Shown here in pieces: positions 8,801 through 23,800 of a DNA stretch of 64,000 bases. How positions within the stretch are numbered: the stretch's first letter is position 1; each line of letters starts with the position of its first letter. The DNA is from Opisthocomus hoazin (taxonomy: Eukaryota; Chordata; Aves; Opisthocomiformes; Opisthocomidae). Made by a program: the position numbers and the translations under genes. The notes under the pieces are model-generated. The model worked only from the letters and a program-made list of their open reading frames with translations, was not told the origin of the DNA and did not search any database. The DNA lies in the NCBI RefSeq assembly GCF_030867145.1, contig NC_134419.1, forward strand, positions 2,542,001 through 2,606,000, written 5' to 3'.

Positions 8801-11800
8801 TTGAGGGGCAAGGTTTCAAGCAGCCTCCAGCATGATGAGAACCAGAGACACATTGAATGATTGTAAAAGTAAACAAGAATATCACTTACTTTTAATTTTT
8901 CAGGGTCCATCTCCTTAGCCATTTCTTCTTTTCTCATCTCAGCTATTGTTTTGGGGCCCTTCTTGTCCTTGTGAGCATTAAAACCTTGACCAGATAATAG
9001 ATCTTCGAAATCTGCAGACATTTTTGGTTTTGAATCTTGAAAAGCAAAATGAAGTTGTTACCACAAGGCAGGTTTATTTCGCACTGCTTTTCTACCCAAG
9101 CCACCCCCCCACTTATCACGATAACCTCCCAGTGCTAATGAGCGTGCGCGTTCTCACAAGACAGGTATAGGCTAATGTTGCTTTTGAATTATTATTATTG
9201 AAGCCCATTTGGAAGACAGGATTTCCTAAATGTTAGCATGCTTTAGAGTCTAGGACAGGACAACTGGTGTTGAACTTCACATATCATCAGGTGATCAGCA
9301 TGACTGGCTTGCTTAGAGCCTAACTTGTTAAGGTGTTTGAGCATTCAAGCAACATTAGAAGGAGTCAACCTTTTGGATGCTGAACTCTGAAAAGCTTACC
9401 AACATTAGCTGGTCCTTTCCCACGCTCGTTTTGTGCTCCAGGCATCGCTGAGAAGCTGACGTTGTAGTTGGGCTTGTTCTGGGGAGAGGCGTGCGGCATG
9501 CTTGGCTGGGCTTTGGGCTGCGCCTGCTGCCAGCCGTAGCCAGCTCCTTGCTGCCAGCCGCTGCCGCCCATGGGCTGGGGAGAGGGTTTCTGCGGCGAGG
9601 GGGGGAACCCTCCGCCCATGCCCGTCGGCGTGGTCGGTTTGCTGGCAAACGAAGGGCCACCTGCAGCATACAGGGAAAGGAACGACGGTGGGCATTAGCA
9701 ACAGGATACCACCTCGCCTTCCAAAAAGGGAACCTAAACAAAATCCCCCAGGCAGCTGGCTTCTGTTTTCAGCTCTGCCACGAACTTATTTTTGCAACAT
9801 CAAGCAAAGCCCTTCAACTTCTCAGTCACTTCTCCGTCAGCTGCTTAAAAGGCAAAATCTGCCTTTGAAGATCGCCCAGGAATTGGAGCAGCAGCTCGTT
9901 GGGGAAAGGCAGGGAAAGCTACGGGCAGCTACCTGGGAACCAGAGCTACTGTGTGTTATGGCGGCCACACCAAGTTCACCTATCCTGAACTAGTACCTCC
10001 TCATGCTGTGCTGATATAACACTACCCAGAGCCGTGTGTTTCAGCACCTTCTTACTTCAGGAGATGCTCCTCTGGCTTAGTCTGTGGTGGGAGGTACGCA
10101 GTGTTAACGTTTTGTTGTTTGAGACTGACATCCACACTCAACTTGGAGCTCTGAAACATGTCATGGAAACTGGGGCAAGTGCTTTTGACTGTTACAAACA
10201 ACAAGAACGTGGTTCAATACCCTGTGGATGCAAAGTCATGTGTTTTTAAACTCCATAGCTTTGCTACAGAATACATGTTTTAAAAGCACCTCAACAGCTC
10301 CAGAATGGGTCTTGGCATAGTTTTTATTTTGCTCCTGCAGAGCAGCTAGTGATCCAGCAGAGGGAACTGGGAAACCTAATTCCAGAACCATGCTGGTACT
10401 GACGCAAAGCAGAAAACAAACACCAGATAAAACCACAATGGCTTGCAAAGAGCTGAGGGCAGTGACAAAGGGAAGAAAAATCTATTTACCAGAGTCAGAG
10501 ACGACATGCTGGGCTTTAAGCAAAACTTAAACAATTTGTCCAAACTGCCTTTTTAACACTTGGGTTGAGGGTTTGCCGATTGTTAGGAGAGGTAAAACAA
10601 GGAGAAAATGCTTGTCTAAGCAGTCAAGCAAACAGCCCTTTGTAGCCAGGTGCAAATGAAAAGGGGTTCAGCCTCCACATTTAGAGAGTACTGCAAATTA
10701 GAGGCAGATTAGTAAGGTTCCACAGGTTTCCTCATAAAGGACAAAAGTGAGTCAGGTCTAGAAGAAAGTAATTCCCCAAAGGACCCCAGAAGCTTTGAAG
10801 AGGCAAAGGCTGCTCCCAGGCCCTGCTCCAAGGTCTGTAGCAACAGTTCTCCAGTCGGAGTTAAACACAGAGCATCCTTAGCCAGGGACTGTTCAGCTTT
10901 ATGAGATAGAGGTTACCCTTTGCAATCCATAGAGCCTACCCAGGTCCCCACAAGTCGTTAGCAGTTTTTCTGATGAAGGATCAGTAAAAGGAAAGATCTG
11001 CGAGAGCTTAAGGAGAGTCAGACAAAAGGGAAAGCTTGAAAGCAGCACCGGCATGCAGGTAGGCTGAGAGGACCCACAGAGCTCTGTCACATACCAGGCT
11101 GTTCATACTATTTCTCTAAAACAGAGCTGATATTAAAACATAATTTAAAAAAAAATTAAGGGACACAAACCTGCTAAACTTGCTCCAAGAGTCCCCAGAT
11201 CAGCAAATGGATCCAGTGTTTGGGGTTTAGACTGATGAGTGGGAGTGCTATGGAGGGATCCTGTAGGACTGGTGGCAGCTGACTTGCTTCCCACACCAAG
11301 GCCACCTTAAAGGGGAGCAAGAAAAAAAAGAAGAAAAATGAAAAAAGGGAAAAAGAAAAAACTCACTCAGTTTTTATCCCTATTTTACATGAGTGCAACT
11401 CTTACCCAGTACATGACGTTAGAAGACTGCTGTTAAAATAAAGTGTACTATTGTCAGGTTCCTGACAGTCTCAACTCAGCGTTGGCCCAGACTAGCTGCA
11501 CACCCACTCACAATTAGGCTCAGCAACAAAAACGTTCCCTAGACTGTCTGAGCTGACAGAGTAATTATGACAAATGGGTGTATTTTAAGAACTAGAAGCC
11601 TTCAGGAGGCAACTTTTGGTAGGACATACATACTCCTCCAAGATTAGAAAGAATCATGTTTAGTGGCATCCCAGGAACGCATAGCACTTCCCAGGTCCTT
11701 CTCTTGGCTCTACATGGGAGTGAAACACAGCTATATATTTCCTCACTGAGCGTCTGTCCCAGTGCAGGCCCCAGTTTCTTGTGGAAGGAAATCCGGGTTT

Positions 11801-14800
11801 TTTAACAGAAAGAGCTTGGTAGTTTTTAGCCAGACCCTCACTTGGATGACTGGGACGCGGGGACAACAGGCAACGTAGCTGCTGCCATTGAGATGAGACT
11901 AAATAAAATCCTGATAGAAGTTTCATTGCGTTAGTCAAAGTGCTAAGGAGCAGAAAGAGTTCTCTGCAGTCACTGGCAGCATCTTCCATCTGCCTCTGCT
12001 CTCTCAGGGCTCCTCGAGTTTTTTTTTGTTAAGTGTCCTGAATTTTTGTGGTACATACCTGGTTTGTTGGGCCACTCCCAACCACCGGAAACATCTGGTT
12101 GTATGGAAACCGTTGGTGTGCTAGAAGCTAAGCAAAACAATTACATGTAAATATCTCAAACTAGTAGAGCAAAACCAACATAGTCCAATATCTAGGAAGA
12201 GCAGGGGGCAAGCAGCAGGAGAGACAGTATTATGTCCACCTACCGTTTGCTGATTCGAAGTGAACTTCTTCCCCATTATGGGTATTACAAGTGTAGCATT
12301 TGTTTCTGATCTTACACTGTGCAGGGGTAAGTGGGGAAGGATGCAGATTTACAGCATTCATTTCATGGTGGCTTTGGTCAGAGGCTTTTTATACTTATTT
12401 ATAAAAGCCTTACCACCAGAGTAACACATGGGGCTTAGTGTTTCTGAATACATCTCAACCCAAGGAAATGTTCTACATGCAAAGGGCAAGGATGGAGAAA
12501 ACAAACACAGCAAAGCAGCCCACACAGATGTAAACTCCACAGAACACACGCAGTCCTTCTTTTAACCCTGTATCAAATAAAGCCTGTACATCTATGCAGC
12601 TCAGCCTGCCAGCAGTTCATTATCTGTAGACGCTAGCACAGTAATTTAATACCTCATCATGCTGGGATACCATTTAAATTCCTCTCATTAGCGCAGCCAG
12701 CTCCAAGTGTGACCCAACGGTCTTATTCACAGAGTTAATATCCAACACCCAAGTTTGGCAGCACAAGGATGCGAGCAGTGCCAGCAGCACACTAGTTCCC
12801 TCCTTAGTCATTTTGGCTTTCCAGCAAGACTGTTGCACCCAAGGGACACGCGTTAGATGATCAGACACAAATGAATTCGTATCTGAATGCACTTTGGAGA
12901 AGGTTACAACATTAAATTTTGGTGCAGGGGGAGAAGGGGACGACTAAAGGACATTTCAAACAAAGTAAGAGAAGATAAAAGTCCAATAAGGAAAAAAAAA
13001 ATTCCTTCTCTTCAAATAAGAGTCAAATTCAACTGTAAGTTTGGCCAGGATTACTATCAGATCTAAAGAAAGCAGAAGCTTGCAACTAAAAATCACCAGA
13101 GGACCTGTGTTTTCTCTAGCAGGCTTAATACACCATGCTCTATTTAGCTCAATTAATGGTAGTTTGGTTCAAACCAGACCTCATAACCACAGGAATATGC
13201 AGGCAAATGTTCTTCATGGTCTTTTTTTTTCATGCATACAAATAGCTTATTAATTAAGACTTGAGCAAAACAAGTCTCATCCTACCACACTTCAAATTAT
13301 GAATATGTTTTAAGTCTAGAGACAAAAAGCTCCTTCCTGTTTAGTGGGGCTTCTGTGGTTGAGAGCCTTTTTATGGTAAGCATCAGTTTGTACTTAATAA
13401 CTTCACTGCTATTTAAAAGGAACATTTTGTGTTTACTTAAATACACTAGAAGAGCCTCACTTTCTTACCCATGTGAAAGGGATCGCTGTGCACAGTTGGT
13501 GAAGGACTTCTTGTTGCTTGAAGGAAAGGATCACCAGGGACAGCTGATGAACCAAGAAAGGAACCCAGGAGGTCTGGACCAGTTTGCTTAGGGCTACTTC
13601 CAAATGGATCAAAGGCAGTGGCTGTAAAAACATATTTGAGAAAACTAAATCATTAACTTTTACAAAGAATGTGCTGCAGGGAAAAGACACCGGTGTGTGG
13701 AGAAGAAAACCTAATACCTGGAGGCACCAAAAAGGAAACAGCATGTGACTGTGGGAGAGTGACTGGAAAATACCAGTTGCCTAGCCAAATTCCAGGGGAC
13801 CTAGAGAGCCACAGGACTTGGTCACTGCAACACATTTGTTGGTCCCGTCTGTCTTTTCCAAAGAGAGGGGCTGAACTTCGGAGCAGTGGAAGGGAGTATT
13901 TAGATACTTAGACACTTTGGATGAAGTTTCAGCTTGCATGTACTGCCAACACATGAATGGATGGTGAGGGACAGCTTGGAGTTAGTGCCCTGGTGCGACT
14001 CCTGCTTCCTCTCAAGAGCTGAATGCAGTCCAGGATTATTTTAGGCTGTCAAAGGTCGTACAAGTCAAGGGTAAAAGGACCATCTTTTAGAAATAGCTTT
14101 AGAAAATAATTGGTACCTTTCCTGCATAGCATCACTTGTTACAAAAATCCAGCTCATTCTCAAACTCCATTTTTGATCCGTTTAGCTTACTATCTTCCAC
14201 ATAAAAAGCCAAACCCATAAAACACAACACACCAACTACTCCCCCATGAAGTCACTCAAATTCTTATTAGCCAACAAGTTTAAGGTAGAGAGCATCTCGA
14301 ACAGAAATGCAATGTATACTACTGTAAGAAAGATACAATCCTGAGAAGCTAAACATTGTGTTAGTTATGCTACTCACTACTTATACTACTCATTGTTTAG
14401 GATACTTAATAAATTACTAGTCTTCACTTATCTCCCAAGCACTTATTCTTGCTTTCCTGGCTTGGGACAACTTCGCTGTGCAATACCTTTCCCTTTCAAG
14501 CACCAGCCTGACCTCTGCAAAGCAGCATCACACAACTCCTGATGTTACACTGCTCGACAACACCACCCAGAAATCTTTTCCTGATGCTGTTGCTGCACCT
14601 CTGCCTTGCGAGGTTTGTGTCCGCACAACCTTCCCACCCCTGGGTGAAAGCCCTCAGACTGAGCAGACAACGGCCACAGCAAAATGAACCTTCTCCATAC
14701 ACAAGCGGTCCAGTTTCTTCCACTGAAACTTGTGCTCTTCTCCTCTCTCCTGTGTCCAGTCCTCAGCCTCTTCTTCCCTCCCTTCAAAAGTCTCAGTACG

Positions 14801-17800
14801 AGGAGATTTTAACTGCTCCAGTCCCTTTCGCTTTGAAATACCCCATAAGCAAACCTTGTCTTTGAGCATATTAATAAGACAAACCTCCCCAAACCTGCAG
14901 GTTTTTTTTATTCTAGCTGAGAAAGCAGGACTCAAGAAGAGTCTCCAGAAACTGGCTGCATGGCCATCTTGTGGTGGGTGCTGTCAGCCCCAGCATCGCC
15001 CAAGCCTGCGCCTCCTTAACAAAATGAAAAAAAAAAAAAAAGCCATTTCTGTACAAGCAAGTTAGCAGGCATTGCAAATACTTTAAGTTATTAGTTGCTG
15101 AGAAAAAGCGAAGTAAGCATGCTGTGCTCTTTGAATCAGGTACACGGTGACAATGTCAGCTCTTCAACTGGAACATAAAGGATTAGTCCAAACCGAACAC
15201 GGGGAGGCTGCGCAGCTCAGCGCGACGCACAGGACCTGCCGTCAGATCCCACCACTTGCTCGCATTTTGCCTTTGGCAGAGCTGACCATCAGTTCTAGAG
15301 GCCCTCAATGAGTCTGATCAGCTTGGGATTGGGCTCTTCACCTGTTCACTGACAAACAGTTTTCACTTGCCCTCCTCCATGCACATCACCCTCCAAAAGA
15401 TCCCTCTTTCTAATATCTATTCAATCACTCCTGCCACCCTGATCTCAATCTGTCCTTGAAGAAACAAAAGATCTTCTTGTGTTGCCTATCTAGCCTGCAG
15501 AAAGACCAGAAACAGCAGAACTGGGTAGCCATCTTTCATAGCCCAGGCTCAGTATCATAGCTCCAAACCCCCTAAAGCTAAAAGAGAAGTTCAATTCAAA
15601 CTGCTACGGGTCTACTGAAAGCCTAAGATGATTTTTTTTTTTTTTAATTAATAACATATTCTCCTCATATGCATTATTGGACACGTAGTATGAGCAAAAC
15701 TGATGAGCTCCAGTGGCTGTCAGCACATGGAGCCAGCCAAACACTTGGGTGAGCTCCAGTGGAGACTTTAGGGAACAAAACTGGAAAATCTGGTTTGTGT
15801 TCTTGACTGTGAAGATGCACCAACTCCTGTCTCAGAGCAGAGGAGCTGGCTGGCCTCTCGGGATCCCTTGCAGCTCTTAGTTTTCGTGAAATGAGTGTGC
15901 CCAAGAGGAATCCAACATCCCAGATCAGATCACCCAGGTGGGATTCTCAAAGCACGTGCCTCAAGTGACGCGCCAGGCACAGCCACTATTACCTTCTCCT
16001 ACCCTTGGGGACAGGGATGGGGATGCCGAAGCTGCAGAACGCCGAGGAGTTGACTGCACAGATCCAGGTCCCCCCACATGGAAGACCTCCTCAGCAGCGG
16101 GCTGTCCACTTTGACTCTGGGAACCTGGCCCACCAACCCCAAACAAATCATTCAGCAAGTCTGAGTTAGAGGGGGCAGCAGTGGGCTGCGAGGGAAAACT
16201 CTTGCTCATAGGGCTACCATCCAGGCCCAGCAGGTCCACGTCTTCAGGCGGAGGTGGTGCTGGTGGCTCTTGCTGCTTTTTGCTGTGTTTTGGTGTCCCG
16301 TGAGGCTTGTCACCGCTGGCATTACTGTGCTGACTGGAAAGGGACAAGAGTTCGTCATCTGACTGTTCGCTTTCCTCATGCACCAACGCTGCTCGATCCT
16401 CTGAGGTGGGGTGAGAGCTACTTTTGTCAGATTTCTGATCTAAACGATGATTAAAAATAAAATTAGACAGCTGTTAGTTTTGTCATCACAAAGGTCCCAT
16501 AAAAATCATTTTACATGCAGAACAAAATGCTGCTGAGAATATCACAGCAGCGTTTTACTAGATTTTATAATAAGAGTCCTTTGCAAAGATGAACTTCGCT
16601 GGTCTTAATTGCAAGGAGCCAGGTTCATTGATCATGAAACAGAGACAGATGTTGGCTGACTCTCCTCAGCCCTGAAGACCCAGCAAGTGTAACGCCCACA
16701 GGCACAAACTAAATGAGCTTCTGGGTCAGGACCAAGCATCCAGGATGATCTCCAGCCGTGCCTCAAAATCCAGGCGAAACAAGGCTCATTGGAAAGGAGC
16801 ATGGACATAAACCACACTCCTCGCTGTGCCCACAAGGATTTCTGAGGCTGGGCTCCTTCCTAGCACGGTGCTGATGCCCAAGGAGGAACACAGCGTTCGG
16901 CAGCGCCGTGAGATTCTCAAGATGTTCAGCACCGTTAAATAGTGTCTCAGACAAACACTCTCAGTGCTACGTTCCCAGAGTACTTTATAGAAAGTGCAAC
17001 ATTGGGAAAAAGCAGCTTAAATCTGGTTTTAGCATCGAGGGCAAAGCTTTACAGCAGAATGATGTCAATAATAGTCATATACGGCACAAGCAGGCGATGT
17101 TTGAAGAGGATGTGGTAGGAAATTAATTGCCCACTGAGTTGCAACATAAGAGTGTGACCAGCAGTACACCGTGATCTAATGGGAAAGACGTGTTACAATC
17201 AGATCCCTCAGCCCAACTCTGTGCTCCAGGGAGGGGGAAAGAAGTCGTTTCTCTTGTTCTAAGCAGATTTTACTTTGAAGACCAAGTCTGCATACCTTGC
17301 CAGCTGAGAGATGAGAAGAATGCACTCTGTCCAACGTTCCGTATGTTATCCTGGGGTGAGTCAGTGGGGCCTCTACCTGCAGCCCGGAGCACCCAATAAA
17401 TAGATAAAACCAAGTGAAACAAAGTTCAACATGCAGGTAAATGAAGTGAGCAAACCTGTGCCGCTCTTACCTGCCAAAGCCAGAGTGTCCTGATGCTCCT
17501 GATGAGAGGAGAAGAGAATGGTTGGATTGATGTCTTTCGTCGTGAAGTTCTCCCAAGGGGGAGTTAACTCAGTTTGTCTATCAGTAGACTGTATTTCTAT
17601 CTCCAGTATAACGTGAAAGAGCTGAGGATATTTGTCTGGAGAGTCACAGGCATCCAGTTCAGGCCTAAATGGGGACAAGAGTTGTACAGTTGGAAAGGAT
17701 ATTCCTGCAAAGCTATATAAAGCCTTCCAACATATGCATGCGCACAGACTGTTCACATCTCATCTGTGAATATTCTCCTTCAGCCTTCATAAGGCTTTTG

Positions 17801-20800
17801 TGCTTCAGGTTTGATCAACGTTCAGCTTAAAATACTCACTTGGTGAATTTTAGGGTGGTTGTTCCCAGGGCTATGAATCCAGTATGAAATTGAATTTGGA
17901 ATATTTGTGTGTTGGTCATCTGAAAAAAAAAACCCACAGAGCACCAGACTGAGCAAGTGCTTAAATTAATGAAATTAAAATATTTAAATATTAAAATATC
18001 TATGATTTATTTATAGCACATGCACACAGTCTACCTTACTACCACTTACTATATAGACTAATAACTGCTATATAAGCTAATTCATTCTGCTTGTTCTACA
18101 GAAAGCAGAGCTATTCCTTCTCAAACCCCAATATTTCCATCTGCCTTAAACCCTGCTGCTGCTGCCTCCACAGCGTTCGGGAACAGGTCTTCGTGCCCTG
18201 CTTGCCTTCATTTCTGGGATCTACTTGACATTTTAGCTCTTCAGTGAAACAGGTATCTCTTTCCGCAGAATGTACTGGAGAAACATGTTTGTACCCCAGG
18301 AAAAGAGAAGACCACTTCACTTGCAGCAGAGGCTTCAGTAAAGTGTCATCTATACAGCAAACAGCACCAATAACAAATGAAGCTGACAAAAACATTCACC
18401 GATCACTCTGCAACTTGAATATTAAATTTTCAAGCATTTCATCGGGAAAATTTTCAAGATCTCCGATTAAACTATCAGGGAACAGAGTGACTGCTTGGGA
18501 ATGCAGCCAGCACACGTCCAGCTGGTTGTGGGAGCCCAGGAGCTGTGCTGCCCACCCAGCCATGCAGCACCCCTCTGCAAGGACCAAACGAGGTGGCACG
18601 CAGAGCGGCTGGGACAAAACTTGGTTCTTCCCTCACTTTTTGTGCTTTAAGTCACTACAATTTAAACAGGCTGTTTCACTGAGGGGCCAATTAACCCTCA
18701 TCACTACAAAGGTTAATGGAGCAACTTAGTGTATGACAACCACAGATTCAGTTTTTGCAGATCCAAGTTTTCTAGGCTCAGCAGACCTCATTTCCAAATT
18801 CCTCTTCCGCAATTACAGGAGCCAGAGAACAGCATTTTGCTGTCAAAGCCCAGAGGAGCATGGACCAACACATATTTTCACTTTCGGCACTGCTACTGTG
18901 TTATGGGAAGGAGACATCGGGGCGTGCTCACTCCAGCACCCCTCTGTTCTCTCTCCCCAGTTTCCACTGTCTCCCATTTCTTTGATCTGCTACTATCAAC
19001 AGGCTTTTTGGCTGTGAAAAGGGTGGCTGTCCAACCAGCCTGTGGCTTAAATGGTCTTTCCCATCCCCATGACTGACCAATCCACACAAATTGCCTTTTT
19101 GCTCTAATGACCAAAAAAGGTGAAGGCTCCTCTAGAGCAAGCAAAACCGACACTATGCAGGAGTGATGGCTCAGCAAGTCATTCTAATCTGAACAGAAGA
19201 AAGTCTTCTTCCATCGTCTTAAAGTGCATAGGTAGAGGCTCTGGCGATGGTTGGCCCTGAGCTGGTTTCTGATGGGGGGGTTTCTTCTACATCACCTGGA
19301 AGGATCCTACACCCCATCAGTAGACACCATCTCCATAAAGAGATACCAGAGGCATCACAGACTTCTCCAAATGCAGTTCTGTGTTTCCACTTCGCACTGC
19401 TCAGATTTGTGTTATATCTACAGTCAAATAATGAAACTTTCTATATCGCACGTGCCCTGTGCCTTCTTAGACCCCATATTTAGCCATCTCTTAGTTAGCT
19501 ACATTGCCTCTACCATGCAAGAGAAGTTAAACACACTCCTACTTTTGCTTGAAGACGTCCCCCAATGGTTGATCTCATGTGGTAGACGGAAACAACAACA
19601 TCTCCGTGGACAGTGGCTCCCAGTGGGATTAGGACTTTCCCTTCTTGCACACGGTATTCTCTTTGAGGGGAAGAGAAGGAAATCCACAGTTAAGCTCCCT
19701 TCCACAATGCCATTACCACCCACCAACAACGTCAACATAAGAGCTATCATCTCCTTCAGGCCAAGCAAATACAAGGTGCATTCAGCGCTCTGCTCAATGT
19801 TAGATTTAGTTGAAACACAAACATTTCACAGGAGAAACCAACACAGCCCTGAACTATCTGTGAAGTTATCCCACCGCACAACAACTTCAGACTCACTCCA
19901 GCAGTTTATTTCAATGCTAGGCACCAACTGTCAAATAAGTGCACTCCATCAGTGATCAGGCAGTCTGGCAATGACTGCAGCGCAGAGATCACACACGTTA
20001 CAGCAAAACAAAAGCCTCCTCACGTTTAGCTGCTGGGGATGGTAGGAGATCACAGCAACTCACTTCATTCTTTCGTACTCCTGGGATGTGGTGAGGATTC
20101 TGGTTTCTCCGCTGAGGATGTCGCAGAAGGGTCGGCAGCCGTTTCGTTGCTTGTTGAAACAGGGGACTGGACTGAGGGTGACCGACTTGATAGTAAGTGG
20201 CTTGCAGTGAGGAATGACAGGCTTGTCTGCTATTAGATCACAAATGTAGCCTATGTATCTGCAGACAGAGACAGCCATTACCAAAATCTCCCTCCCAGGT
20301 GACCAATTTTCATTCTGTACTTGAAGCCTACCTTGAAATCCAGTGAAAGTGCGCTTCTATCACACTTCCAGGATGGGAGTTTCCATGTACTCCAGCATCC
20401 CTGCTACTGGCACAAAAATCTACACTTCCATTTCTGTTTAATTACAAGAACGAGAGCTCAAGAGGAAGGCAGTCAGCCTTTAGCTCTGAGCTGAAGATCA
20501 TTTCTCCTCATCTTTTAGAGGAGAAGGTGCTGAGCAATGTTTTTTTCTGGTTTGCCAGTAGGAGTTTGCCTTCTATTTTACATGCACATAGCACCTGAAT
20601 TACTTTGTTAGTCATGTACTGAAGAACCATTATTATTACATAGATAACACTGTATCTTGGGTTTGCTCTGACAGGCAGTTTTTCCTCTGCTTAATGGAAA
20701 TGGTAAAAGAGACATTGTTAAAGTATAAAATCCCACAAGGATGAAGCTGACCTAGGGAGAGGAATTCATCCAGGCCCTATTAACTACAGGTTCGTCAGCT

Positions 20801-23800
20801 TTCCTGAACTAGAGAGCAAAGCTATTGGGATATTTGATTTTGTTCCTCCATTATGGCTGTACCAATGTGGGTAAAATGGCAGTGGCCATAAACATCAGTT
20901 AAGACCTGTCACAGCTAAGTGCCATGGTTAATGCATGAGTGCTGCTTGGGCAGTTTATAGTGTGAGTAATAGAGCTCGCTTGCACAGCGCTTAGCCGGTA
21001 TACTCTACCTCCTGTGAGATGGCCAGAGGACAATCCCAGGTCTCTTTGTGTTCAGCAGCTGCATAGCAGGGCCTGGGTTAGAGAAGAGGTGACAGAAACA
21101 GAACATCGCGCTGACCAGAACGGCTGAGGCTGCACGGCCATCCTGTAAAGAAAGAAGCAGGAGGAGAAATATGGCTAAGTATCAGAGACATCCTTTAAAT
21201 TTCAGCAGAAAGCTCCCCACTCTTCCTTAAACCACATGAAATAATTTCTCCAGAAAGACTAGGATTGAGACCGCAAGATGATGAAGAATTTCCAGTGCTG
21301 TGTCATTTGTTTAATACCTAGGACTTCGTTGAGCAGTGCTGGCCTGGATCAAAGCTAAGATAATATCCAGTAAGCAGCCAAAGCTTGGTTTAAACTTGTT
21401 TTGAAAGCTTAGAAGTACATATTATCTACAAATGTTGGTGTTTCATGGCTGCTCCCAAGCTGTAATATTATAATTATTTCAAACATAGGCCTGGAACTGA
21501 CCACAGGATCAGAGTACACCTGCCCCACAGCTACAGGTAGTCCTCTAATAGAAATTTAACCTAGAAGAGAAATTTAACCCAGAAGAGTTCACAAACAAAA
21601 AAATGCAGCCCAAGGCTCCCTCACCCAAACATCTCCACACCCTCAACCTACAGATTGCTCCTGAACAAGTGTATGTTTTCTGTAGGGTGATTTTGGAGGA
21701 AAGTACGTTTGCTGCGTCAGATTGATAGACCAAAAATACCAAGAGAGCAGGAGAGAATCAAAGCATCCCCAGTGCCCTAGGTCCCTGCTGTACCCAGGAA
21801 CATGAGGTGATGAGCCGTATGGACCATACCCCAGCTCTGGTCAACCAAACAAAAAGAAAAACCCCTTTCACCAGCTACCAAAGTCCAGATCTGATGCCTG
21901 CTTAGTTTTGGATGCATGTTCACAGCACAGTGATGGGTACGAGAACCTGCTCAGTGTTACCAGGGTGCCATGCCACCCGGCTCATCTCCCGCTTGTCGGA
22001 GGGGACGGGAGATCCTAGAGGTCAGGACTCATTTACAAGGAAGAAGTGGGAAACCTACTGCCCCGTCAGCCAGGCAGTCACCCTCAAAGTCTGAAACACA
22101 AGCTAACAGTTATACAGGCTTTCTGCAATTACTTATTTCAGGCACCTTTTAGGTGCTCCAGCCATTCTGTAGGATTTGCCATACCAGAGCTGACCCAGAC
22201 CCCAGTAACCTCGATTGCACGCTCAGGCTCAGCAGGTTAACAGGCCATTTGCTTTTTTAAGGTTTATCCCCTGCCAACTGCTTCTGAAAAGATCTCAGAT
22301 AACTTAAGTGGGCTTCTGCAGACTTCTTAGAAAGCGTTGAAAAGGACTCACTGTCCTTTACAGCATTATCCTGATATTCATTGCTCAAAATTTGATTCTT
22401 GAGCTAGATTTTCAGGACTGGAGGCATCAAGTGCATCTTTGTCTGTGTTTGAATGGAATTTATATCCCGTAGGCGCTGGCTGTGCTACGCAAGGCAGAAA
22501 TGCCAGACTTGTATGTAATGTCTATGCAGTTTAGGATCAGTCATTTCTTCGTTCCTCCCAGTTTATGCTGGTCAGGGCTGACAGCCTCCCAGATTTAGTT
22601 TAGGCTCCAGCAGCAAATCAGAACTCTCCTTTTGGGCATTACTGTCAATAGTAAAGGTTGTATGGGGTGGATGACAATTTAGTCATACAGAATCACACTG
22701 CATCCCATCTGCACGTTGCCCAGTACTGAATAACCCTTAGCAGGGATTTAGCAACCATGCCAGATGTGTTTCACAGAGAAGCAGAAGGCAACTGGACTTC
22801 TTCAGCCCAGCCTGACAAGTAGCGACCACAAGAGACTTTTACAATCTCAGTTTCATAGTTCAACTGCTTTCCCAACTACGGGTTCTCTCCCCAACGTCCA
22901 TCAGTAACCTTCAGTCTTGAGGCTGTGTTTTGCCCTGCAACTTCTTATGACAAGATGTAAAGCCATAACAGGCTGACAACTCTTACAGTTGGTTCTCGGG
23001 TGAAGTTCAAATGCTTTTGCTACTCATCACCTCTAGTAGTTCACTGCTAGAACAATTGTGACCTCTCTTGATTTGCATTCCTGTTTTTATTCAGTCTTAG
23101 GTCTTCCAGCTTAGCAATGTAGCCGCACACGGAAGATGACGTCCCTTTCTATGGTGTCCATTTTATTACATTCCTTTTTCTTTTATAAAATGTCACTCTC
23201 CTTGCGCACAGACTCTAGACATGCAACGTACAATATGACTTATGACTCTAGGCCTAAAAATCTGGTTACTTTCTGGTGTACTTACCATGCAGTGGATGAC
23301 ACACACGTTTTTGGGGTTCTGCTGTAGCCAGTTGTGCATGTTCTTACAGACGGCGTAGAGGTTGTGCAGACTGGGCGCTTGTCGTACCGGCCAGCTACAT
23401 TCGGATACCTGCAGGAATCGCACGATGAACAAAAGCCAGCTTCATAAGAGCATTAAGCAAGGTGTGCTTTTACAAATGCTTTCTGCCAAGAAACATACTT
23501 CTCTCTCACAACCTCTTAATGTGCTTGAAACCTACTCCATCTCTTCTCATGCATAATTCTGCTCTGCGGCTTGCATGAATTATGAGGAGACAAACAAAAA
23601 AGAATTCTCAAGTATATAACATAATATTGATGTATTGTCACTGACTATACATTTTTTTTAAAGTTACATTCCAAGTCAGATTATCTTGAGTGGCCTTTCG
23701 TAACAGTCCATTCTTGCAGCAGAGCATTGATTTCTGCTATGTCAAGAGCCTTTGCACAACCTGTCCCTAAAAACCACAGCTCTGATTTTCAAAGGACACT

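Noticed and set aside
19251-19955. 234-codon open frame on the plus strand
   Set aside because: It runs antisense over DNAJC6 exon 8 and its flanking introns and has no recognisable domain.
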